From PXAP01 sp046483315 (lineage in GTDB: Bacteria; Bacteroidota; Bacteroidia; Bacteroidales; PUMT01): a DNA stretch of 64,000 bases. Location: the NCBI GenBank assembly GCA_046483315.1, contig JAWODJ010000015.1, positions 1 through 64,000 on the forward strand, in the 5' to 3' direction. A program made the translations under genes and the position numbers. The notes below the pieces were generated by a model. The model did not search any database and was not told the origin of the DNA. It was given only the letters and a program-made list of their open reading frames with translations. Within the stretch, counting starts at the first letter, position 1; the number at the start of each line of letters is the position of its first letter. Shown here one piece after another: positions 8,728-17,560 of the stretch.

Positions 8728-10128
8728 TTAAATTAACTTAGTATTGCCACCTTTTTCCAGCATAATATCCATACCTGGCTTATTTGACTGCCATGATCCG
8801 GCTGTGAAATCGGGAACATTCACCGGCATGGAACGGTTGGCAACTGACCATTCACTCAGGGGTATGACCGAACTCCATAAAGCTGCATCATATACATTCA
8901 TATCCAGTGGCAGTCCGTTGCGCAGACAATCTACCAGCCGCCAGTCCATTAAAGTGTCCATCCCGCCATGTCCTCCAACCTGACGGGCCATCCCGCCTAC
9001 CCTTTTTGTTATTTCGGGGGTATATTGTTCCTCAAGAGCCTTAAACTCTTCATCCGAAACCCAGCCACGGTGACTGGTGGCAATTCTGGCGGGCAAAGGA
9101 TATTTCCTGGCAATTCCCTTTGTTCCGCTGATAAGATGAATCCTTGAATATGGGCGTGGTGAACTGACATCATGCTGCACCATGATGGTCCTTCCTTTCC
9201 CGGTCCGGATTATGGTAGTATTCATGTTGCCACGGTAATCCCTGCCGACATATTCGTGCCAGAAATCATCTTCAGCAGCAAGCTCTTCGGCCCTCTTTCC
9301 CATCATAAAATCATTACTTGACACAGAAACCAGAAACTCCATTCTGTCGCCGAAATTGATGTCCATTAACTGACATATCGGGCCCAATCCGTGCATAGGA
9401 TACAAACTGCCATCTCTTTTGGAATTCTCCTCAAGCCTCCACATATTTGCATAGCCGGTTTTGGAAAAATTGTGTCCCATCAGATCGTGTATGTATGCTC
9501 CCTCTCCGTGAATCATCTCACCAAAGAACCCCTGCCTGGCCATATTGAGAGTCATCATTTCAAAGAAATCATAGCATACATTTTCAAGCATGATACAATG
9601 TTTCCGGGTCCTTTCCGATGTCTCAACCAGCTGCCAGCACTCATCCATAGTCTGTGCTGCAGGAATTTCGGTAGCGGCATGTTTGTCGTTTTCCATGGCA
9701 TAAACAGACATTGGAGCATGAAGATGCCAGGGAGTGCATATATATACGAGATCCACATCATCTCTCTCACAAAGTTTTTTCCACTCATTCTCTCCCCCTG
9801 AATATATTGCAGGGTCATGGCCATGATCCCTTACAAACTCGCGTGCACGGTTTACCCGGGACGGATCGAGATCAGACAGGGCAGTTATTTTAACATCACC
9901 TATATGTACATGACGCCTGAGTGCCCCGTATCCGCGGCTGCCCACTCCTATAAGCCCTATGCGGACGGTATCAATTTTCGGAGCTGCATAACCGGCCATG
10001 TTAAATCTTTGGTTATGCGTTAACCTGAAAGGCGCTTTATCATCTGCAATTCCTGTAAATCCGGCACCGGCCATGCCAACCCCGGCCAGACCTGTCAGTT
10101 TAATAAAATCTCTGCGACTGGTTTTCAT
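8728..10128 (-). CDS. Tat-exported GH109-like Gfo/Idh/MocA glycosidase
   Basis: A 466-residue protein with a Tat signal (KTSRRDFIKLTG) and a Rossmann domain (IGVGSRGYG near 60). The middle matches glycoside hydrolase family 109, the NAD-dependent alpha-N-acetylgalactosaminidases: LENVCYDFFE, GEGAYIHDL, SLYPMHGLGPICQ with a likely catalytic His, and SHRGWVSDEEF. GH109 enzymes cleave terminal alpha-GalNAc by an oxidation-elimination-addition cycle with bound NAD. Periplasmic location, nagA/nagB-like genes downstream and esterases in the same cluster fit release and use of an N-acetylated sugar. The exact linkage is not readable. A good -33/-7 promoter pair lies just upstream, so this may be the first gene of a sub-operon. 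Confidence 0.75.
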   Translation of the reverse strand: MKTSRRDFIKLTGLAGVGMAGAGFTGIADDKAPFRLTHNQRFNMAGYAAPKIDTVRIGLIGVGSRGYGALRRHVHIGDVKITALSDLDPSRVNRAREFVRDHGHDPAIYSGGENEWKKLCERDDVDLVYICTPWHLHAPMSVYAMENDKHAATEIPAAQTMDECWQLVETSERTRKHCIMLENVCYDFFEMMTLNMARQGFFGEMIHGEGAYIHDLMGHNFSKTGYANMWRLEENSKRDGSLYPMHGLGPICQLMDINFGDRMEFLVSVSSNDFMMGKRAEELAAEDDFWHEYVGRDYRGNMNTTIIRTGKGRTIMVQHDVSSPRPYSRIHLISGTKGIARKYPLPARIATSHRGWVSDEEFKALEEQYTPEITKRVGGMARQVGGHGGMDTLMDWRLVDCLRNGLPLDMNVYDAALWSSVIPLSEWSVANRSMPVNVPDFTAGSWQSNKPGMDIMLEKGGNTKLI

Positions 10129-10194
10129 AATTATTGTCTTATACGTTTAAGAATATTATATTTTGATTATACCTGTTAATTTTTACTTCACAGG

Positions 10195-10226
10195 CAAACA
10201 TAAACTATATGGAACATTTAAGCAAA
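10195..10226 (-). promoter_or_regulatory. Promoter (TTTG / 20 nt / TATGTTTG) for the GH109-like gene
   Basis: On the minus strand a TTTG at 10226-10223 is followed after 20 nt by TATGTTTG at 10202-10195, an exact match to the Bacteroidota housekeeping consensus with correct spacing. The predicted start site near 10188 leaves a leader of about 60 nt before the ATG at 10128. Confidence 0.55.
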
Positions 10227-10404
10227 AAAAAATGAATGTATTTAATACTTTTTTGGTGATATTAGCTTATTTTTCTTTATAAAAATCACATTACTGCTTC
10301 ATATTATTTCAATATCACCGTGTTTTTTAACATGTATTTGCATAAATGTATTGTCAGCATTTTATCTATAAAATTTGTTGTGCTTCACAAGCAAATCATA
10401 CTGA

Positions 10405-10424
10405 GTTTTGCAATTTATCAATCA
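10405..10424. repeat. 20-nt direct repeat, copy 1
   Basis: Bases from GTTTTGCAAT to ATCAATCA are identical, in the same orientation, to 11904-11923. The two copies bracket the third Gfo/Idh/MocA gene. Confidence 0.7.
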
Positions 10425-10503
10425 AAATAATCTGACACGCAATCCGTTGAAGGGCAGCTTTCAGATTGAAAGAAAAAATACCTTTCGGTTATCACACACT
10501 TGC

Positions 10504-11817
10504 CTAAATACGTGGAAGTTCCCAGGGTGCCCTGTATTCGGGTACCAGGTGTGAATTGGCATCATCATCATTAATGAATTTCAACCCGGGTCCGTCCCAG
10601 TAAAGCCTTCTTCCTGTCTTGTAGGCAATATTCCCCAGGATGGCAACCCTGGCAACATTGGCTCCTATATCAATTCCTGCTGCAGGGGTCATGCTTCTGT
10701 TTCTGATACAAGCAATGAAATCTTTCATATGCAGATCCAGTCCCCTTCCTGTAGAGGGTTGCAGCTCAACCCTTTCCATTTCGGGCCGGTTATTCTTGTA
10801 TTCGGGAATAACTTCCCACCCGCCGCGATCAACCACCAGTGTGCCGTAATTGCCCACGAATCCTACACCATGGGTACGGCCGTAATATCCACCGTCAATT
10901 CCTATGCCATGGTCCCAGAGCATGGTGTACCCGTCAAATTCATAAATAGCCTGGAGTGTATCCGGCGTTTCACATGCGTCATCGGGATAGGCAAACTTAC
11001 CGCCCATGGCCATTATTGATCTGGGTGACATTGCATTCATCCCGAATAATGCATAATCGATTATATGCACTCCCCAGTCCGTCATCATCCCACCGGCATA
11101 ATCCCAGAACCATCGGAATGTGAAATGGAAGCGGTTGGGATTGAATGGCCTTTCAGGTGCCGGACCTAACCAGAAGTCATAGTCCACTCCCTCCGGAGCC
11201 GGACCGTCAGGTTTGACAGGCACAGAGGTCATCCAGCCCTGGTATGACCAGGTGCGAACGGTCCGTATTTTACCCAGTCTTCCTGAATGAACAAACCTGA
11301 TGGCATCCTGCCAGTGCGGATCACTTCGCTGCCACTGACCTATCTGCACCACGGGCTTGTACCTGTCCGCAGCTCTCACCATAACATTTATCTCCTCTAT
11401 GGAGTTTGCCATCGGTTTTTCACAGTAGATATCCCTGCCTTCCTGCGCAGCATAAACAAAAGGGATACAGTGCCAGTGATCAGGTGTTGCAATGATTATT
11501 ACATCAATATCCCTGTTCTCAAGCATTTTTCTAAAATCGGTATATGCCCGGGGTTTTTTGCCCTGTATCTTTTCAGTGTCGGCCACCCTCCTGTCAAGCT
11601 CATTGCGGTCCACATCACAAAGGGCAATACATTCAGTGTCAGGCTGCCTTAAAAAAGCCTGAAGATTGGAAAACCCCATGCCTTTCACCCCTATTAATCC
11701 GCAAGTCAGCCTGTCATTTGCGCCAGTAACGGAGGCGGAAATATTGAATGGCGAAGCTGCCAGTCCCGCACCAGCTGCAGCGAGTCCCGTATGCTTTAGA
11801 AAATTTCTTCTGTCCAT
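10504..11817 (-). CDS. Tat-exported Gfo/Idh/MocA oxidoreductase
   Basis: A 437-residue sugar-oxidoreductase-type protein with the Tat signal MDRRNFLKHTGLAAAGAG. The dinucleotide-binding start is LIGVKGMG near 41, then ATPDHWH and the cofactor/catalytic EKP in IYCEKPMANS. The C-terminal half has the conserved SYQGWM, FWLGPAP, FRWFWDYAGGMMTDWGVHIID pattern common in the exported Bacteroidota/Planctomycetota subgroup. Its substrate is unknown; oxidation at C3 of a sugar, paired with the isomerase-like protein encoded just upstream, is a reasonable guess. Exact 20-nt repeats on both sides suggest this gene could have been duplicated or moved as a unit. Confidence 0.85.
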   Translation of the reverse strand: MDRRNFLKHTGLAAAGAGLAASPFNISASVTGANDRLTCGLIGVKGMGFSNLQAFLRQPDTECIALCDVDRNELDRRVADTEKIQGKKPRAYTDFRKMLENRDIDVIIIATPDHWHCIPFVYAAQEGRDIYCEKPMANSIEEINVMVRAADRYKPVVQIGQWQRSDPHWQDAIRFVHSGRLGKIRTVRTWSYQGWMTSVPVKPDGPAPEGVDYDFWLGPAPERPFNPNRFHFTFRWFWDYAGGMMTDWGVHIIDYALFGMNAMSPRSIMAMGGKFAYPDDACETPDTLQAIYEFDGYTMLWDHGIGIDGGYYGRTHGVGFVGNYGTLVVDRGGWEVIPEYKNNRPEMERVELQPSTGRGLDLHMKDFIACIRNRSMTPAAGIDIGANVARVAILGNIAYKTGRRLYWDGPGLKFINDDDANSHLVPEYRAPWELPRI

Positions 11818-11903
11818 AATTATTCAAGATTAGATTATTCACTAAATCGTTAAAATACTGCCTGGCCATTGATACAGCCCCTGGCGGCAAAGCCGTGATC
11901 GCC

Positions 11904-11923
11904 GTTTTGCAATTTATCAATCA
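11904..11923. repeat. 20-nt direct repeat, copy 2
   Basis: Same 20 bases as 10405-10424. This copy includes the stop codon (11917-11919) of the TIM-barrel gene. Confidence 0.7.
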
Positions 11924-12912
11924 CTCTTCATTGCATCATCAAAGGACACATCAGAGGGCTTAAAATCAACAGCTTTTACAAATTCACACGACTCTTCGGC
12001 ACCGTGCTCACGATCCATGCCGCTGTCTTCCCATTCAACTGACAGTGGACCGTCATAGCCTGTATCATTCAGAGCGCGTATAACACTCTCAAAATCTATC
12101 CTTCCCCGGCCTATGCTGCGAAAGTTCCAGCAACGTCGGGGATCTCCAAACTCCGTGTGCCCGCCGAAAACGCCTATATCCATCGGTGTATCGCTCCAGT
12201 AAACATCTTTCATGTGAACATGAAAGATCCTGTCGGCAAATTCATAAATAAATTTAATATAATCCACTCCCTGGTAGCCCATATGGCTGGGATCATAGTT
12301 AAACCCAAAAGCAGGGTGATAATCAACAGCCTCAAGTGCCCTTTTTGCAGTAGCTATATCAAAGGCTATCTCGGTTGGATGCACCTCCAGGCAATACCTT
12401 ATTCCCAGATTCCTGTATTCATCAAATACTGGTCCCCATCTGCGGGAAAAATCCCTGTACCCCTCATCAATCATCTCTTTAGGCACCGCAGGAAATGAAT
12501 ACAGAAGATGCCATATGGAGCTGCCTGTAAAGCCTACCACATTTTCAATACCAAGACGGCTCGCTGCTTCTGCCGTCCTCACCATCTCTTTTGCTGCTCT
12601 TTGCCTTATCCCTTCAGGATCGCCGTCCCCCCATATATACGAGGGAAGTACCGCCTTATGCCGCATGTCGGGAATGTCGCATACCGCCTGGCTGGCAAGG
12701 TGGGTGGAGATAGTAAACAGCTGCAGGTCATACTTTTTTAACATTTTCCTGCGCCGGTCACAGTAAGCCTGGTCAGCTTTATCAACTTCCATATGATCGC
12801 CCCAACACCCGAGTTCTATACCGTCATAACCGAATTCCCTGGTTTTCTGACACATAATTTCAATGGGCAGGTCAGCCCACTGTCCGCTGAATAATGTTAC
12901 AGGTCTGGCCAT
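11917..12912 (-). CDS. Xylose-isomerase-like TIM-barrel sugar epimerase/isomerase
   Basis: A 331-residue cytoplasmic protein of the AP-endonuclease-2/sugar-phosphate isomerase family. It has no export signal. Metal-ligand motifs of the barrel are visible: GIELGCWGDHMEV, CLEVHPTEIAFD (Glu and His), FNYDPSHMGYQG (Asp and His), FHVHMKDVYW and SVEWEDSGMDR (final Glu). Relatives act on keto-sugars or inositol derivatives and are often encoded next to Gfo/Idh/MocA genes, as here, because the two act in sequence on oxidised sugars. It is the first gene of the minus-strand cluster, with a -7 box about 40 nt upstream. The substrate is not known. Confidence 0.8.
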   Translation of the reverse strand: MARPVTLFSGQWADLPIEIMCQKTREFGYDGIELGCWGDHMEVDKADQAYCDRRRKMLKKYDLQLFTISTHLASQAVCDIPDMRHKAVLPSYIWGDGDPEGIRQRAAKEMVRTAEAASRLGIENVVGFTGSSIWHLLYSFPAVPKEMIDEGYRDFSRRWGPVFDEYRNLGIRYCLEVHPTEIAFDIATAKRALEAVDYHPAFGFNYDPSHMGYQGVDYIKFIYEFADRIFHVHMKDVYWSDTPMDIGVFGGHTEFGDPRRCWNFRSIGRGRIDFESVIRALNDTGYDGPLSVEWEDSGMDREHGAEESCEFVKAVDFKPSDVSFDDAMKSD

Positions 12913-12951
12913 AATAATAGGATTTTTCTGATTAATATACTATACTGCTTT

Positions 12952-12959
12952 CAAATGTA
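12952..12959 (-). promoter_or_regulatory. -7 box for the TIM-barrel gene
   Basis: Minus strand TACATTTG matches TAnnTTTG, about 40 nt upstream of the ATG at 12912. No clear TTG is seen at the -33 position. Confidence 0.35.
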
Positions 12960-13032
12960 GTTTTTATTATCTAAATACCATATTATTTAAGTCATTTTCA
13001 TTACCAGAGCAAAGGAGATTATAATAGTTTTA

Positions 13033-13040
13033 TAAATTTG
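13033..13040 (+). promoter_or_regulatory. -7 box for the plus-strand SDR pair
   Basis: TAAATTTG matches TAnnTTTG, about 100 nt upstream of the SDR start. It lies back to back with the box at 12952-12959, making this a divergent promoter region. The -33 element is not evident. Confidence 0.35.
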
Positions 13041-13138
13041 CGGAAACAGGAACAGTAACCTTACATTTTTCCGAACCGGCAGATAAAAACCATAAAATTA
13101 CCTGCACAGGACGGGGAAAGGATTTCAGACAGGATTAC

Positions 13139-14008
13139 ATGCATTTAAAGTCAGATCCAGGCACCATTAAAAAAGATAATTTCCGGGAAGACGCTGAGGA
13201 TAAAGCAGGCCCGGCATCTCAATATGCGCTGGTAACCGGTGCAAGCAGCGGACTGGGAAAAGCATTCGCTTTAGAACTGGCGGGCAGGAAAATCAATTTG
13301 CTGCTGGTTGCCCTGCCCGGTGATGGCTTGCCAGGGTTGTGCGAACATCTGAAAACAACCTGTAGTATAAAATGTGACTTTTTTGAAACAGACATGACAC
13401 AGCATGAAAGCGTTTATGAGCTTGTTAGACGGGTTAAGAAGAATTACAGGGTAAACATTCTGATAAACAACCTGGGGATGGGTGGCTCACACGAATTTGC
13501 AAGTGCCGGAACAGGTTACCTTGAAAATATGATATCTCTCAATATCAGAACGCTTACACTTTTAACACATCAGTTACTTTCCGAACTCAAGTCCCATAAA
13601 AAGTCATATATACTAAACGTTTCAAGTCTGGCATCATTCAGTCCGATTGGTTACAAAACCATATATTCAGCCTCCAAGGTTTTCGTACTCTATTTTTCCA
13701 GGGGGCTCAGTCAGGAGCTCAAAGACACAGGTGTTTTTGTAAGTGTTGTTCATCCGGGCCCCATGAGGACAAACAGTCATGTTGTCAGGAGGATTGAAAG
13801 TCATGGTATTTTTGGAAAGATGGGTGTGCTTACACCGGAATATATGGCTTATAAATCAATAGATATGATGTTCAGACGTAAACCGATTATCATACTCGGA
13901 TGGTTTAACCGGCTTTGCTGGCTGGGAATGAAACTGGTGCCGCTGCGTATAAGACTTCCCCTGATTTCCAAACAGGTAAAAAAAACATTACCTGAACACA
14001 AACAATAA
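13139..14008 (+). CDS. Short-chain dehydrogenase/reductase
   Basis: A 289-residue classical SDR. The cofactor loop is GASSGLGKAF near residue 36, followed by NNLGMG in the middle and the catalytic set Ser (LNVSSLASF) and YSASK (Tyr/Lys). After residue 230 there is an extra hydrophobic tail (IIILGWFNRLCWLGMKLVPL), which suggests membrane association, as in SDRs that work on lipids. The next SDR-type gene starts 7 nt downstream, so the two are co-transcribed and may act on the same compound. The first 28 residues before the Rossmann strand are polar and poorly conserved-looking; a later start is possible. Confidence 0.8.
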   Translation: MHLKSDPGTIKKDNFREDAEDKAGPASQYALVTGASSGLGKAFALELAGRKINLLLVALPGDGLPGLCEHLKTTCSIKCDFFETDMTQHESVYELVRRVKKNYRVNILINNLGMGGSHEFASAGTGYLENMISLNIRTLTLLTHQLLSELKSHKKSYILNVSSLASFSPIGYKTIYSASKVFVLYFSRGLSQELKDTGVFVSVVHPGPMRTNSHVVRRIESHGIFGKMGVLTPEYMAYKSIDMMFRRKPIIILGWFNRLCWLGMKLVPLRIRLPLISKQVKKTLPEHKQ

Positions 14009-14015
14009 CAAGGCT

Positions 14016-15005
14016 ATGTCGAGAGTACTTGTAACGGGTGCAAACGGCTTTCTTGCAGTCAATACGATTATAGAACTTCTTAAAAGGGGTTATACCGTCA
14101 GGGGCATGCTCAGAAATACAGCGCGGCTGGCTGCCGGGCATGAAAACCTCACTCCCTTTTACGGATGCATAACCGAAGAAGCAGATGTTCTTGAGGCTGT
14201 CAGGGGATGTGAGATTGTAATTCATACAGCCGCTGCAACCAACCAGTCATTTACGAGTTACCGGTGTTACGAGAAAGTCAATGTAGCCGGCACCCGAAAT
14301 GTTATCAGGGCATCCCTTAAACATAAGGTAAAAAAGGTAATTTACGTCAGTACGGCCAACGCCTTTGGTTACGGCACAAAGACAGACCCCGGAGATGAAA
14401 CCCGCCCCATGGAACACCCCTACACAGGGTCAGGATATGCAGTCAGCAAAGCCAGGGCGCAACAAATGATACTGAAGGAGCTTAAAGGATCCGGCACCGG
14501 AATAACAGTTGTAAACCCAACCTTTTTGATCGGCCCAAATGATCACAAAATAAGCTCTAACCGGATAATCATAAGAGCTTTGGGAAAAAGAATACTTTTC
14601 ATTCCGCCGGGAGGCAAGAATTTTATCCATGTAAACGATGCGGCAAAAGGTATCTGTAATGCCATTGAAGCCGGTGCAGATGGCGAATGTTATTTACTGG
14701 CAGGTAAAAACCTGACATACAGGGAGTTTTATACCTTAACGGGTGATCTTTTAAAACCAAAGCCTTTCCTGATAACAATACCTTCATCCCTGCTTCTGAT
14801 TGCCGGGCTGGGTGGAACTTTCGCAAGGCTTGCAGGCATTAATACCGCACTGAGCATAACAAATATGAAGATACTCTCTGTTGGTAATTACTATTCCGCC
14901 GGTAAGGCAGTTAAATTTTTAAGACTCCCGCAAACATCAATCAAAACAGCAATTCAGGATACGATCACATGGCTTGAAAAAAAATCTTCTTTTTCCAACC
15001 TTTGA
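14016..15005 (+). CDS. Extended SDR, NAD-dependent epimerase/dihydroflavonol-reductase-like
   Basis: A 329-residue extended SDR. It has the GxxGxxG loop GANGFLA at 8-14, the acidic-loop region, STANAFGYG, and the catalytic YAVSK near 144-148. Members act as sugar epimerases, steroid or dihydroflavonol-type reductases. The C-terminal half is substrate-specific and includes a hydrophobic patch (ITIPSSLLLIAGLGG). Together with the preceding SDR this looks like a two-step reduction/dehydration unit for a lipid or polyketide-like substrate, which is inference only. Confidence 0.8.
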   Translation: MSRVLVTGANGFLAVNTIIELLKRGYTVRGMLRNTARLAAGHENLTPFYGCITEEADVLEAVRGCEIVIHTAAATNQSFTSYRCYEKVNVAGTRNVIRASLKHKVKKVIYVSTANAFGYGTKTDPGDETRPMEHPYTGSGYAVSKARAQQMILKELKGSGTGITVVNPTFLIGPNDHKISSNRIIIRALGKRILFIPPGGKNFIHVNDAAKGICNAIEAGADGECYLLAGKNLTYREFYTLTGDLLKPKPFLITIPSSLLLIAGLGGTFARLAGINTALSITNMKILSVGNYYSAGKAVKFLRLPQTSIKTAIQDTITWLEKKSSFSNL

Positions 15006-15053
15006 ATCGGGTTTTACGTTATAAGATAAAGTACCGGTTACAAAAAAGATTTT

Positions 15054-15773
15054 ATGTATAAAAGTATATTACTTTTTCTGTTTCCATTCCTGCTGTTGTT
15101 TCCGTCATGCAAAAAAGAACTCACCCTGCCGGCAAAAGTTATTTTTGAGTTCGGGATGATATCTTATGAGAATGAGGAAAATGATCTTAAAAACGTTCCG
15201 CCTGTTGATATCCCAAAGGGAAGAATATTGATAGACAGGGGAACCCTTTCAATTGAATCTATTGAATTTGACGGACGCAGGGATGAAGGCAGGGATGTTT
15301 TTTTCGTATCCGATCTCCGGCAGGCTCTCACGGTTGATCTTGAAACCGGCCAAATCAGCCAGCCACTGAGTTTTGACATTCCTCAGGGAGTTTACAACCG
15401 GGTGGAACTCTTCTTTGAACTCGGAGGAGATGACAATATACCATTTTTGCTTGAAGGCAGTATCAGGCTGGGGCATCTCGATGAGATACCACTGCGGTTC
15501 GAATATAACATCAGGGAGCAGATAAGGATCAGGGCGGAGCCGGGAAAAAGGTCAGATAAGATTGTACTGAGGAAGGACACTCCATCAACAGCAAGGGTGG
15601 TAGTAGATGCAGGAGCGATGTTTGAATTTGTCAATATGGGAATGATAAGGAATGCCAGTCTGTCTGCCGTAGAAGGAGAGAATATGATTCTGATAAATTC
15701 GGGTATGAACAACGATATATTCAATTCCATTGCAAACAGGCTTGAAAAATCTTTCAGGGTGGTTATTGACTGA
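15054..15773 (+). CDS. Secreted lipoprotein, DUF4382-like
   Basis: A 239-residue protein with the lipoprotein signal LLLFPSCKK (Cys19). The rest is predicted beta-rich, with a long middle of alternating hydrophobic residues (VYNRVELFFELGG). The SFDIPQGVYNRVELFFEL segment resembles the DUF4382 pattern found intact in the gene at 17561. It begins 49 nt after the SDR and ends 5 nt before the sigma factor, so it belongs to the sigma-factor transcript. Function unknown; it may be a surface partner or target of that signalling module. Confidence 0.7.
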   Translation: MYKSILLFLFPFLLLFPSCKKELTLPAKVIFEFGMISYENEENDLKNVPPVDIPKGRILIDRGTLSIESIEFDGRRDEGRDVFFVSDLRQALTVDLETGQISQPLSFDIPQGVYNRVELFFELGGDDNIPFLLEGSIRLGHLDEIPLRFEYNIREQIRIRAEPGKRSDKIVLRKDTPSTARVVVDAGAMFEFVNMGMIRNASLSAVEGENMILINSGMNNDIFNSIANRLEKSFRVVID

Positions 15774-15778
15774 AATAA

Positions 15779-16324
15779 ATGACAATAAAGGATTTTAACC
15801 AGGAAAGCATACTCACCGGCTGCATGAAGAATGACAGGCGAATGCAGGAATTACTGTACAGGCATTTTGCCGGTAAAATGTATGCGGTTTGCCTGAGCTA
15901 TACGGGAGAAAGGGCTGTGGCACAGGATATCCTGCAGGAATCCTTCGTAAAAGTTTTCAGAAATATTAAGCAATTTAACAATGACGGTTCCCTGGAGGGA
16001 TGGATAAGAAAGATAGTTACCAATACTGCCATAGATCATTTAAGGAAGAAGAAGGTGACCAGGGAATATATAGATAATGAGCCTTCTGATCCCGAATTTC
16101 ATACTCATAACAGTGCCATCAGAATAATGGGCTTCAATGAGCTTATGGAACAGATTAAACGATTGCCTGAGGGTGCACGGCTGGTATTCAACCTTCATGC
16201 AGTTGACGGGTATTCACATAAGGAAATAGCAAGTCAGTTGAATATTACCGAGGGTACATCAAAATCTCAGTTCAACAGGGCAAGGAAATTACTGATGAGT
16301 TTTATCGGCAACATGAACCTTTGA
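15779..16324 (+). CDS. ECF-type RNA polymerase sigma factor
   Basis: A 181-residue sigma-70 family protein with region 2 (AQDILQESFVKVFRNIKQFN...WIRKIVTNTAIDHLRKKK) and region 4 with a helix-turn-helix (YSHKEIASQLNITEGTSKSQFNRARKLL); region 3 is absent, as in ECF sigmas. It directs transcription of a small regulon in response to an envelope or surface signal. The next gene starts 3 nt later and encodes a membrane-anchored protein with an anti-sigma-like N terminus, its probable regulator. Confidence 0.9.
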   Translation: MTIKDFNQESILTGCMKNDRRMQELLYRHFAGKMYAVCLSYTGERAVAQDILQESFVKVFRNIKQFNNDGSLEGWIRKIVTNTAIDHLRKKKVTREYIDNEPSDPEFHTHNSAIRIMGFNELMEQIKRLPEGARLVFNLHAVDGYSHKEIASQLNITEGTSKSQFNRARKLLMSFIGNMNL

Positions 16325-16327
16325 CAA

Positions 16328-17479
16328 ATGGATTTTTTAAAGTGGTATAAAAATATTATAGATTCTGCGGAAGAACAACCTCCTGCACGGGTCTGGGAAG
16401 AGATCCAGAACGAGCTTGATGTGGATCAGGTATGGACAGAAATCGATAAGGAGATGAAGGCAGGCAGGAGGAAGGATTTAGTTTTCCGCCTTTCAATGGC
16501 CGCATCAGTATTGCTGATAATTGCCCTGGGAACAATTCTTTTTTCGGAGGCCGGCCGGAGTCCTTCGGCTAAAATTATTACAGTTAATGATCCTGCCTTC
16601 CCGGCTTCCATTCCTGAATCAACATACAAACCCTCCATAATTGCCTATGCCAGTGAAATAAGAGATTTTCCCCGGCTACGTAATATCAGGGCCGGCAATG
16701 AGAAAATTGTTTACACGGGGAGTGAAAGTATTGTCATCGCACGGGAAGATTATTATTCCCTGCCTCAAAAGAAAAGCATTCCTGATATCAGCAAATATAA
16801 TGTTATTTCATCCGGCGGGCCTTATTCCCTTAGCGGGGAAGAACCCTCAACGGACAAAAAAGAAGTTACTTCAGGCGGCTACTACGCAGGGGTTTCCGGG
16901 CATCTTGCAAACACCTGGCTGTTAAACAACAAAACCTTGCAGGGCCTCAGAAGAGATGAGTTTACCGCCTCCCTGCCGTCATTTGGTTATAACCTTGGAA
17001 TTACCGCAGGAAAAAAAGTCAGCAGGAGACTGGACATCCAGGCAGAATTATACATTGTCTCATTGACACGTCAGAACTATAACGAGTATCTGCACGGCCG
17101 TTATATAAACAACAGCATACAGTTCAATTATTCAAGCCTGACTCTTTCAGGAAGATGGCTATTGCTGAACAGGCAGGGTGGCAGTAGACACCTGCTGGTT
17201 ACCGGGGCCTATACAGGAATACTTAAAAATGCCATGCAGGATATTAACGGAGAATCGATCTCATTGAAAAATGAATATAACACCGCAGACTACGGGATTA
17301 TTGCAGGGTACGAATATCTTCACCCCGTGGGGAATAATTTTTATGTTGGAACAGGATTCCAGACGAAACTGGGACTTAACAATATCTTTGCCGGCAATGA
17401 AATTATACCCGATTACCTGAACAGTACCCGCAACTTATCAATAAATCTTATACTTTCCGTCAGATATAATATTAAATAG
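16328..17479 (+). CDS. Anti-sigma-like protein with C-terminal beta-barrel domain
   Basis: A 383-residue protein directly after the ECF sigma. Residues 1-50 are charged and Trp-rich (KWYKNIID, RVWEEIQNELDVDQVW), like the sigma-binding part of Bacteroidota anti-sigma factors; one transmembrane helix follows at about 57-73. After a low-complexity linker, residues about 180-383 look like an outer-membrane beta-barrel of the PorT/OmpX type: repeated amphipathic strands with YNLGITAGKKVSRRLDIQAEL, YGIIAGYEYLHPVGNN and a C-terminal aromatic strand. A single polypeptide with an inner-membrane anchor and an outer-membrane barrel is topologically odd; the barrel may sit in the periplasm or span the envelope. 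Function is inferred from context. Confidence 0.65.
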   Translation: MDFLKWYKNIIDSAEEQPPARVWEEIQNELDVDQVWTEIDKEMKAGRRKDLVFRLSMAASVLLIIALGTILFSEAGRSPSAKIITVNDPAFPASIPESTYKPSIIAYASEIRDFPRLRNIRAGNEKIVYTGSESIVIAREDYYSLPQKKSIPDISKYNVISSGGPYSLSGEEPSTDKKEVTSGGYYAGVSGHLANTWLLNNKTLQGLRRDEFTASLPSFGYNLGITAGKKVSRRLDIQAELYIVSLTRQNYNEYLHGRYINNSIQFNYSSLTLSGRWLLLNRQGGSRHLLVTGAYTGILKNAMQDINGESISLKNEYNTADYGIIAGYEYLHPVGNNFYVGTGFQTKLGLNNIFAGNEIIPDYLNSTRNLSINLILSVRYNIK

Positions 17480-17560
17480 TTTTATCCCCGTTCCAACCTT
17501 TTTCCGTCAGCCATCGTCTTTCTTACAGAACAGTTTTTATTAATCCAAAATCTTAAAATC

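Larger units (their letters stand above)
10129..10503. other. Intergenic region with promoter and one copy of a 20-nt repeat
   Basis: A 375-nt A/T-rich gap inside the minus-strand cluster. It holds the promoter at 10195-10226 for the GH109-like gene and, at 10405-10424, a 20-nt sequence that recurs exactly at 11904-11923. No ORF or RNA gene is supported. Confidence 0.5.
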
